A stretch of DNA of 12,604 bases, from assembly GCA_945860575.1 (NCBI GenBank), contig CAMAQQ010000015.1, positions 1 to 12,604 on the forward strand, written 5' to 3'. The notes below the pieces were generated by a model. The model was not told the origin of the DNA. It saw nothing but the letters and a program-made list of their open reading frames with translations, and ran no database searches. This DNA comes from Ferrithrix thermotolerans DSM 19514 (GTDB taxonomy: Bacteria > Actinomycetota > Acidimicrobiia > Acidimicrobiales > Ilumatobacteraceae). Below are positions 6,659 to 12,604 of the stretch, piece by piece; position 1 is the first letter of the stretch; each line of letters opens with the position of its first letter. The position numbers and the translations under genes were made by a program.

Positions 6659-7336
6659 TTATTCGTACACTCCGCGCTCTTGGTCACGCACAATTACCCC
6701 GTTATCCAACTGAATAACTCGGCGTCGCATGGCATTAACGACCCTGTGATCATGAGTCGCCATCACTACCGTCGTTCCGGTTTCGTTGATCTCGTCCAAC
6801 AAACCCATGATGCCTTCACTCGTAGTCGGGTCAAGGTTGCCAGTCGGCTCGTCAGCCAACAAAATTAGAGGACGATTGACGAACGCTCGCGCAATCGAAA
6901 CTCGCTGTTGTTCACCACCCGATAACTGTTCTGGAAACCGCTCGCGTTTACCGGCCAAACCGACAAGCTCCAAGACAATCGGTACTTGCCGCTCAATCAC
7001 ATGGCGCGGTTTTCCGATCACCTCAAGTGCGAACGCGACATTTTCAAAAACCGTCTTGTTGAGCAACAGTTTGTAATCTTGAAACACATTGCCCATGGTT
7101 CGTCGTAAATGTGGAACCTGCGATGCGGGTAACTCGTTGACATTTCTGCCAGCAACCCACACATCTCCATGTTCTGGTTGCTCTTGACGATTTATCAATC
7201 TCAACAATGTTGATTTGCCAGAGCCAGATGGCCCAACCAAGAACACGAATTGACTCTTCGGGATGTCGAAAGAGGCTTCTCTTACGGCAACAGTATCTTT
7301 GCCGTAGATTTTCGTCACGTTTTCAAGACGAATCAT
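6659..7336 (-). CDS. ftsE: Cell-division ATP-binding protein FtsE
   Basis: The ABC-type ATPase of FtsEX, on the cytoplasmic face of the membrane. With the start at 7336 the protein is 225 residues, the usual FtsE length, beginning MIRLENVTKIY. All ABC motifs are visible: Walker A GPSGSGKST (35-43), Q-loop Gln86 in VFQDYKLL, signature LSGGEQQR (138-145), Walker B LILLADEP (157-164) with Glu163, D-loop NLD (167-169), and H-loop His195 in MATHDH. FALEVIGK (102-109) and the ending RGVYE are typical of actinobacterial FtsE. An ATG 24 bases upstream (7360) would add eight residues (MHNGKFVA) absent from the family. I prefer 7336, which has a weak GGTAAG 9 bases before it. The gene follows prfB after 44 bases and runs directly into ftsX. 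Confidence 0.96.
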   Translation of the reverse strand: MIRLENVTKIYGKDTVAVREASFDIPKSQFVFLVGPSGSGKSTLLRLINRQEQPEHGDVWVAGRNVNELPASQVPHLRRTMGNVFQDYKLLLNKTVFENVAFALEVIGKPRHVIERQVPIVLELVGLAGKRERFPEQLSGGEQQRVSIARAFVNRPLILLADEPTGNLDPTTSEGIMGLLDEINETGTTVVMATHDHRVVNAMRRRVIQLDNGVIVRDQERGVYE

Positions 7337-7380
7337 TGCAACAAACTTACCATTGTGCAACAGCCCACACGGTTCGGGTT

Positions 7381-8499
7381 CTATTTCGCATTGTCAAGCA
7401 TCTCTTTATCTGAACGGCGCCACCGTAAGTAGCCCTCCATAAATTGATCCAGTTCTCCGTCCAAAACTGCGGTGACATTGCCCGTTTCAACATTGGTTCG
7501 AAGATCTTTGACCATTTGATATGGCTGCAAAACATACGATCGAATTTGACTTCCCCAACCAACTTGCGCTTGCTTGCCCGCAATTTGCGAAAGTGCTTCG
7601 GCGCGCTCTTCTTCATCTTGTGCGATGATCATCGCCTTCAGACGCTTTAGCGCACTCTCACGATTTTGCAATTGACTTCGCTCTTGCTGCGACGAGGCAA
7701 CGAGCCCAGTTGGTTCGTGAACGAGACGAACTGCTGAAGAAGTTTTATTGACATGCTGACCGCCGGCACCCGATGCACGAAATACTTCCATGCGAATATC
7801 GCTTTCATTAATTTCAAGCTCTGCTTGATCTAAAATTGGCCAGATCTGCACAAGCGCAAAACTCGTTTGCCGTCTGCCTTGATTGTCAAACGGACTAATT
7901 CGTACGAGTCGATGCGTGCCGCGTTCACTTGTTAAAAGACCATACACATATCGGCCGCGAATCGTGACATCTGCCGAAAGAATGCCCGCTTCGGTACCGA
8001 TTGAAATGTCACCGATTTCAAAACCGAAATTTTTTAACTCGGCCCACCTGCGATACATTCGCAGCAACATTTCGCTCCAGTCTTGGGCGTCAACGCCTCC
8101 GTCTTTGGCGTTGATTTGCAAAATCGCATCGCAGTCATCGTGTTCACCGGTGAACATGCTTCGCATCTCGAGCAAGTCAAGTTTTGACCGACACGCAGAC
8201 ACACCACTTTCTAGTTCTGGCTCTTGTGAGGCATCATCGGCTTCGCGAGCAAGATCGTGCAACACAAACAAGTCATCCAGTGTGTTCGACAACTGATCGA
8301 ACTCGTCTAAGTCAGACTTAATCGCAACATACTGTGAGTTAACTTCTTTCGCGTGGTCTTGATCATCCCATAAGTCTGGTTTTGCGACTTCAACTTCTAA
8401 CTCGATCAATAGTCCGCGCGAAGTTTCGACATTGAGATATTTTGCGGCTTCACCTACGCGTTTGCGAAGTTCGCCGAGTTCTGTGGAGAAATCTTTCAT
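7381..8499 (-). CDS. prfB: Peptide chain release factor 2 (RF2)
   Basis: RF2 recognises UGA and UAA stop codons in the ribosomal A site and triggers peptide release. The 372-residue protein has the N-terminal helical domain, the codon-reading tripeptide Ser-Pro-Phe (202-204, in RISPFDNQGRR) that distinguishes RF2 from RF1, and the peptidyl-transferase loop GGQ at 246-248 (SGAGGQHVNKT), whose Gln is normally methylated. The reading frame is continuous from the ATG: there is no in-frame TGA near codon 25, so the autoregulatory +1 frameshift of E. coli prfB is absent. No Shine-Dalgarno precedes the ATG. The 61-base gap after secA contains no clear terminator, so prfB probably shares a transcript with secA. 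Confidence 0.97.
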   Translation of the reverse strand: MKDFSTELGELRKRVGEAAKYLNVETSRGLLIELEVEVAKPDLWDDQDHAKEVNSQYVAIKSDLDEFDQLSNTLDDLFVLHDLAREADDASQEPELESGVSACRSKLDLLEMRSMFTGEHDDCDAILQINAKDGGVDAQDWSEMLLRMYRRWAELKNFGFEIGDISIGTEAGILSADVTIRGRYVYGLLTSERGTHRLVRISPFDNQGRRQTSFALVQIWPILDQAELEINESDIRMEVFRASGAGGQHVNKTSSAVRLVHEPTGLVASSQQERSQLQNRESALKRLKAMIIAQDEEERAEALSQIAGKQAQVGWGSQIRSYVLQPYQMVKDLRTNVETGNVTAVLDGELDQFMEGYLRWRRSDKEMLDNAK

Positions 8500-8502
8500 A
8501 GT

Positions 8503-8521
8503 TGATATTCGATCTGATATT
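8503..8521 (-). repeat. Short direct repeat just upstream of prfB
   Basis: The heptamer AATATCA (minus strand) occurs twice, at 8521-8515 and 8509-8503, 12 bases apart start to start, immediately before the prfB ATG where a ribosome binding site would be expected. The secA-prfB gap (8500-8560) holds nothing else I recognise. It may be chance. Confidence 0.25.
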
Positions 8522-8560
8522 TAATGTGACAGTTAATAGCCGGCGATGTTGCTGACCGTA

Positions 8561-11296
8561 TTAGTTGGCGCGGCCGTGACACATCTTGTATTTTTTGCCA
8601 GTTCCACAGGGGCATGGCGAGTTTCTCGGGGTTTTTGACCAGTCGGGTGCACCAAATACGCTCGCACCCGAGTTTGTTTTGGAACTTGGTGCTGGCTTGT
8701 CATCAACATTTTCGTCAGACGTTTGCTGAATATTGCTAAGTGTGCTTGACGGCGAACTGTCATTAACAACTTGAACATGCATCACATATTTGACGAAGTC
8801 TTGGGCGATACCTTTCATTAGAGTACCGAACATCTCGAAGCCTTCGCGTTGCCATTCAATTAGCGGATCTTTTTGGCCGACTGCTCGCAGGTTGATACCT
8901 TCTTGCAGATAATCCATCTCTTCGAGATGCTCTCGCCAACGCTGGTCGATGATTCGTAGCATCACTTGACGCTCAACTTCTCTCATCACGGACTCGCCCA
9001 TTTCAACTTCGCGCTGAGCATAGAAACCACTTGCATCTGCCATCACGAGGTCGTACATCTCGTCTGTTGAATCGCAACTTGCAAGATTCGCTGCGGCGAT
9101 TTTTGTTGGCCAGTAAGTCACGAGTTCGAGAGCCAGACCGGTCACATCCCATTCGTCATCAACTTCGGCCACACAATGCGCTTCAATCAAAGCATCGACA
9201 GCCTCGGCCAAATACTCCATCGCAGCCGCTTTGAGATCGAGCCCTTGCAAAATCTGATCTCGGCGTTGATAAATAACTTTTCGTTGTTCGTTCATTACTT
9301 CGTCGTATTTCAAAACATTTTTGCGAACTTCGCCGTTTCGCTGCTCAACAGTTGTTTGCGCTCGCTCAATTGCCTTAGTCACCATCTTGGCTTCGATCGC
9401 TTCATCGTCTGGCAACGCACGACCCATTACCCAAGACAAGGCGCCTGTTGCGAACAAACGCATCAACTCATCGTCAAGACTTAAATAAAAGCGACTTTCA
9501 CCCAGATCACCTTGACGGCCAGAACGACCTCGCAACTGATTGTCGATTCGACGACTCTCGTGACGTTCGGTGCCCAATACATATAAGCCACCAAGTGCAC
9601 GAACCTGATCGCCTTCAACTTTGCACTTCTCGGTATATTTCTTGAGCAACTCGTGATATCGCTCTTGCGCCTTGTCGCGTGCGGTCAGAAAATCTGGCGG
9701 CATTAGTTCAAGTTCAACCGGCAAAGCAAACTCGTCGAGCAAAGTTTCCGGGTTATGCCCCTCTTTAAGAACATCTTGACGCGCAAGACCTTCGGGGTTT
9801 CCGCCCAACAAAATGTCAACACCACGACCTGCCATATTCGTCGCCACAGTTATCGCACCAAGTCGGCCAGCCTGAGTTACGACCATGGCTTCACGAGTGT
9901 GTTGCTTCGCGTTCAAAACTTCGTGTGGGATACCGCGCTGCTGCAATTTCTTGGACAACTGCTCGCTCTTTTCGACGCTGATTGTGCCGACTAGAACTGG
10001 TTGACCTTTGGCGTGTCGCTCTTCAAGGTCTTGCACAACTGCCTCAAATTTTGCGCTTTCGGTTTTAAAAATCAAATCTGCTTGGTCAACTCGAACCATT
10101 TCACGATTCGTTGGAATCGGAACAACTTGCAGGTTGTAAGTGTTCATCAACTCTGCGGCTTCAGTTTGTGCCGTACCAGTCATGCCAGAAAGCTTTTCGT
10201 ACATTCTGAAATAATTCTGCAAAGTGATCGTCGCCAGAGTTTGATTCTCTTCTTTGATTTTTACGCCTTCTTTTGCTTCAACTGCCTGATGAATGCCTTC
10301 GCTCCACCGACGACCTTCAAGAATACGACCAGTGAACTCATCAACAATTTTGATCTCACCATCTTGAATGATGTAGTCCTTGTCGCGGTGATAAAGCACG
10401 GATGCCTTTAGGGCAACCTGCAACTGATGCACGAAGTTTTGTTGCACTTCGTCGTAGAGGTTGTCGATACCGAGTTGTTTCTCGACTTTTTCGATACCGA
10501 TCTCGGTCGGTACGACAATTCGTTTATCTTCTTCAACGTCGTAGTCAACATCGCGAACCATCGTGCGCACAATCGACGCAAATCGGTAATACAACTTCGC
10601 CGCGTCGGCAACGCGACCCGAAATAATAAGTGGGGTGCGGGCTTCGTCTATGAGAATTGAGTCAACTTCGTCGACGATTGCAAAACTAAAACCTCGCTGA
10701 ACTTTTTCGTCAAGAGTGCCAGCCATGTTGTCACGCAAATAATCAAATCCGAATTCGTTGTTCGTGCCGAAAGTTATATCTGCCGCGTAATCTGCACGCT
10801 TCTCGGCAGAACTCGATCGTCGTCCGGCGATGACAAGACCAACTGACAAACCAAGCCAACGATGTATTTGCCCCATCCATTCGGCATCTCGTTGAGCCAA
10901 ATAGTCGTTCGTCGTAATTTGATGAACACCGTTGCCCGAAAGCCCATTTAGATAAGCCGGCAGAGTCGAAACAAGGGTTTTACCTTCGCCGGTCTTCATT
11001 TCGGCAACCCAGCCAGCATGCAATGCGGCACCACCCATAAGTTGCACGTCATAATGTCGCTGACCAATTACGCGAGTGGCAGCCTCACGAACCACGGCGA
11101 AAGACTCGATCAGCAAATCTTCAAGAGTTTCGCCACGATCAAGTCGAGATTTGAACTCGCCCGTCTTGCCTCGCAATTCGGCTTCGCTCATTGCCGACAT
11201 TTGAGCGGCCAAGGCGTTGATATCCGGCACGATATCGGCTAGTGCTTTGACCTTCTTGCCGTCGCCAGCTCGCAGGATTCGATCGAGGATTGCCAT
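8561..11296 (-). CDS. secA: Preprotein translocase ATPase SecA
   Basis: SecA binds unfolded secretory proteins and pushes them through the SecYEG channel by ATP hydrolysis. The 911-residue protein is full length. Visible: N-terminal MAILDRILRAGDGKK, Walker A MKTGEGKT (100-107), Walker B/DEAD-like box DEVD (209-212) followed by DEARTPLIISG, and later ATNMAGRGVDILLGGNPEG and RGRSGRQGDLGESRFYLSLDDELMRLF of the second nucleotide-binding fold. After these come the helical scaffold region (VMNEQRKVIYQRR) and a polar Ser/Asp/Asn-rich linker. The C terminus is an SEC-C zinc motif: Cys895, Cys897, Cys906 and His907, which in other SecA proteins binds zinc, SecB or ribosomes. Size and SEC-C tail fit the housekeeping SecA1 rather than the shorter accessory SecA2. 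The start is firm by homology, but its first 58 bases lie inside the 3' end of comF, and no Shine-Dalgarno is seen, which suggests coupling to comF translation. Confidence 0.98.
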   Translation of the reverse strand: MAILDRILRAGDGKKVKALADIVPDINALAAQMSAMSEAELRGKTGEFKSRLDRGETLEDLLIESFAVVREAATRVIGQRHYDVQLMGGAALHAGWVAEMKTGEGKTLVSTLPAYLNGLSGNGVHQITTNDYLAQRDAEWMGQIHRWLGLSVGLVIAGRRSSSAEKRADYAADITFGTNNEFGFDYLRDNMAGTLDEKVQRGFSFAIVDEVDSILIDEARTPLIISGRVADAAKLYYRFASIVRTMVRDVDYDVEEDKRIVVPTEIGIEKVEKQLGIDNLYDEVQQNFVHQLQVALKASVLYHRDKDYIIQDGEIKIVDEFTGRILEGRRWSEGIHQAVEAKEGVKIKEENQTLATITLQNYFRMYEKLSGMTGTAQTEAAELMNTYNLQVVPIPTNREMVRVDQADLIFKTESAKFEAVVQDLEERHAKGQPVLVGTISVEKSEQLSKKLQQRGIPHEVLNAKQHTREAMVVTQAGRLGAITVATNMAGRGVDILLGGNPEGLARQDVLKEGHNPETLLDEFALPVELELMPPDFLTARDKAQERYHELLKKYTEKCKVEGDQVRALGGLYVLGTERHESRRIDNQLRGRSGRQGDLGESRFYLSLDDELMRLFATGALSWVMGRALPDDEAIEAKMVTKAIERAQTTVEQRNGEVRKNVLKYDEVMNEQRKVIYQRRDQILQGLDLKAAAMEYLAEAVDALIEAHCVAEVDDEWDVTGLALELVTYWPTKIAAANLASCDSTDEMYDLVMADASGFYAQREVEMGESVMREVERQVMLRIIDQRWREHLEEMDYLQEGINLRAVGQKDPLIEWQREGFEMFGTLMKGIAQDFVKYVMHVQVVNDSSPSSTLSNIQQTSDENVDDKPAPSSKTNSGASVFGAPDWSKTPRNSPCPCGTGKKYKMCHGRAN

Positions 11297-11964
11297 AAGA
11301 CAGTAGATGCTACCGCAGCACAGATAACCAGTTCGGCCCCACCTTCATAAAGTGCTTGAGATGCGCGCCTAAGAGTTGTGCCAGTTGTAACGACATCGTC
11401 AATCACGACGACACATTGATTATTTATTGGACGAGATACAAACCGTGGCCCAATTAATCGTTGCTGTCTGGTTCGACCAGTTTGCGGTTGATCAGTCAGA
11501 CGGCGCAATATCCCTTGACATGGAACCTGTAATTCTTTGGCGACATATCTTGCGAGAATTTCAGCATGGTCATGGCCACGCTCTAATTTTCGCCGGGTAG
11601 TCGTTGGTGCCCATGCAATCACGTCAACTTTTTGATGCGAAATAGCCGTCTCTTGATTTATTCGTTCTGCGAGCGCCGCACCAAGCACGGCAACTGACGA
11701 CCTCATGTTGCGATATTTCATGCTCAGTATCATCTGTCGCACGACTTTGCTGTACCCAAATGCAACAATCACATTTTTGAAGGTTTTATCGCTAGCCGTT
11801 TCGTGAAACCTTGGTGAACTCTCTGAACTTTTAATTTGCGAAATTTGCTCAACACAGTTTTTACAGACTGACGATGAAACTCGGCGACAGCCAGGACAAG
11901 TCGTACCGAACACTCTGCCAGCGAAATCTTTGATACGGGTTTTTGAAATTGCGATCATCGTCAC
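11239..11964 (-). CDS. comF: ComF-family amidophosphoribosyltransferase-like protein
   Basis: A 241-residue ComF-family protein. In naturally competent bacteria ComFC assists uptake of transforming DNA; in others its role is unclear. No other competence gene is in the window. Visible: an N-terminal zinc-finger pair Cys23/Cys26 and Cys34/Cys37, a middle motif RRKLERGHDHAEILAR (124-139; usual form RGFNQAE, here GHDHAE), the QTGRTRQQR segment (161-169), and the PRPP-binding loop VVVIDDVVTTGTTL (185-198) with Asp189 and Asp190. Recognisable homology ends near residue 224; the last 17 or so residues are coded inside secA. The start is GTG at 11964 or ATG at 11958, two codons in; no Shine-Dalgarno precedes either. 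Many Actinobacteria have a ribosome hibernation factor gene between comF and secA; here they overlap instead. Confidence 0.92.
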   Translation of the reverse strand: MTMIAISKTRIKDFAGRVFGTTCPGCRRVSSSVCKNCVEQISQIKSSESSPRFHETASDKTFKNVIVAFGYSKVVRQMILSMKYRNMRSSVAVLGAALAERINQETAISHQKVDVIAWAPTTTRRKLERGHDHAEILARYVAKELQVPCQGILRRLTDQPQTGRTRQQRLIGPRFVSRPINNQCVVVIDDVVTTGTTLRRASQALYEGGAELVICAAVASTVLWQSSIESCELATARRSKH

Positions 11965-11972
11965 AAAGCCAA

Positions 11973-11978
11973 ATTATG
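11973..11978 (-). promoter_or_regulatory. Candidate -10 box for comF
   Basis: CATAAT on the minus strand (five of six bases match TATAAT) ends 8 bases before the GTG at 11964, the same spacing as the box before the methyltransferase gene, so a leaderless transcript beginning at the GTG is possible. No convincing -35 is seen at 16-18 bases. Suggestive only. Confidence 0.3.
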
Positions 11979-12003
11979 CTCGCGGGGTGTCACACGCCAG
12001 CGA

Positions 12004-12015
12004 CTAGTTAACTAG
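12004..12015. repeat. Perfect 12-base palindrome in the divergent comF/membrane protein gap
   Basis: CTAGTTAACTAG is its own reverse complement and lies 18 bases before the GTG of the rightward gene and 39 bases before the comF GTG. A third CTAG follows at 12019-12022. The position between divergent starts suits an operator, but no regulator gene is adjacent in the window and the motif is not one I recognise. Confidence 0.35.
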
Positions 12016-12032
12016 CCCACTAGCGTGCAAGA

Positions 12033-12604
12033 GTGCAAGGTTTAGAGTCTCTTGAATTTCGTGATCGTCTTGGGCGTCGTCTCTTTCGTTGCATACTCGG
12101 GTTGTCGCTTTTTGCTGTTGGTATCTCGTTGCAGATGAACGCCAACATTGGGGCGCCGCCATGGGATGTTTTTCATCAAGGCATCGCCGAGCAGACCGGC
12201 ATTTCAATCGGCAAAATCATCGTGATCACGGGTATGGCATTGCTGTTGCTATGGATTCCGTTAAAGCAAAAACCTGGACTTGGCACAATTCTTAACGCGC
12301 TTGAAATTGGATTAGTCGCCGATATTGCGCTCACGATAATCCCAGAACCGACAAGCATTTTGGTTCGAGTTCCGATGGCATTGTCTGGCATCGTTGTCGT
12401 CGCGATCGGAACAGGTCTTTACATCGGCAGCGCACTTGGGCCAGGCCCGCGCGATGGTTTGATGACTGGTCTCGCAAAACGCGGCATTCCGATTCGCAAA
12501 GGACGCACGGCCGTAGAAGTGATCGTGCTGATAACCGGTTGGTTTCTTGGTGGCCAAGTAGGTGTTGCTACTTTTGCGTTCGCATTCGGTGTCGGACCAT
12601 TAGT
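12033..12604 (+). CDS. YczE-like integral membrane protein (cut by window edge)
   Basis: A frame beginning with GTG at 12033 stays open to the window edge (190 full codons). An in-frame TAG at 12021-12023 rules out a longer N terminus. The product begins MQGLESLEFRDRLGRRLFR, followed by hydrophobic segments at about 19-34, 58-76, 84-103, 113-134 and 159-180. Family-type motifs are PPWDVFHQG (42-50), WIPLKQKPGLGT (74-85) and LGPGPRDGLM (135-144), which I recognise as the YczE/YitT-like membrane protein pattern. The biochemical function of this family is not established; YczE has been linked to lipopeptide antibiotic production in Bacillus. Starting at the ATG at 12135 would delete the first membrane segment, so the GTG is preferred, though no Shine-Dalgarno is seen. 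It is divergent from comF. Confidence 0.85.
   Translation, partial: MQGLESLEFRDRLGRRLFRCILGLSLFAVGISLQMNANIGAPPWDVFHQGIAEQTGISIGKIIVITGMALLLLWIPLKQKPGLGTILNALEIGLVADIALTIIPEPTSILVRVPMALSGIVVVAIGTGLYIGSALGPGPRDGLMTGLAKRGIPIRKGRTAVEVIVLITGWFLGGQVGVATFAFAFGVGPL

Noticed and set aside
7337..7360. Longer FtsE start at the ATG at 7360
   Set aside because: The added residues MHNGKFVA are not part of FtsE, which normally begins with the MIxLxxVTKxY strand.
7883..8296. Open frame of 137 codons on the plus strand
   Set aside because: Antisense to prfB and Ser/Arg-rich with no family resemblance.
10001..10411. Open frame of 136 codons on the plus strand
   Set aside because: Antisense to secA, with Phe/Cys-rich low-quality composition; the secA frame is continuous and strongly conserved here.
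12004..12207. Minus-strand frame of 67 codons beside comF
   Set aside because: It overlaps the YczE-like gene on the opposite strand, whose membrane segments and motifs are convincing; the minus frame shows none.
1..12604. CRISPR arrays, tRNA or rRNA genes, insertion sequences, phage or defence genes
   Set aside because: No repeated spacer pattern, no cloverleaf or rRNA-like stretch, and no transposase or integrase motif was seen; nearly all bases are covered by recognised genes.

Overview
This window looks like a compact chromosomal segment from an actinobacterium. The evidence is a MenB of the mycobacterial type, a group II truncated haemoglobin (GlbO type), and the order comF-secA-prfB-ftsE-ftsX that is common in Actinobacteria. 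Base composition, judged by eye from sampled lines, is close to 45-50 % G+C. That is low for the phylum, so a planktonic Acidimicrobiia-like or similar streamlined lineage is a reasonable guess; this is inference, not proof. Genes are tightly packed: no gap exceeds about 75 bases, several neighbours overlap, and few starts have a Shine-Dalgarno sequence. I see no rRNA, tRNA, CRISPR array, insertion sequence or phage gene.

Layout. (1) Positions 1-1840, minus strand: a PuuC-like aldehyde dehydrogenase followed, through a 4-base ATGA overlap, by the N-terminal part of a 3-hydroxyisobutyrate dehydrogenase-family enzyme that runs off the left edge. (2) Positions 1914-4462, plus strand: a Stf0-type sulfotransferase joined by a 4-base GTGA overlap to menB (menaquinone synthesis), then a SpoU/TrmH-family RNA 2'-O-methyltransferase. 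(3) Positions 4469-11964, minus strand: a long run read in the order comF, secA, prfB, ftsE, ftsX, enoyl-CoA hydratase-like gene, glbO. It converges on the methyltransferase gene with only 6 bases between the stops. (4) Position 12033 to the right edge, plus strand: a YczE-like membrane protein with a GTG start, divergent from comF.

Functionally, the large minus-strand run combines core cell functions: Sec protein export, termination at UGA/UAA codons, and FtsEX control of cell-wall hydrolysis at division. A ComF-type phosphoribosyltransferase lies upstream and a crotonase and a haem globin downstream. The plus-strand group combines sulfo transfer with menaquinone ring formation. The left group is an oxidative catabolic pair (aldehyde to acid, hydroxyacid to semialdehyde).

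No clearly new multi-gene system is visible. The best leads are the translational coupling of a sulfotransferase to menB, two long coding overlaps (comF/secA and crotonase/globin), a crotonase lacking one of the two usual catalytic glutamates, and a possible leaderless promoter with an inverted repeat at the methyltransferase start.
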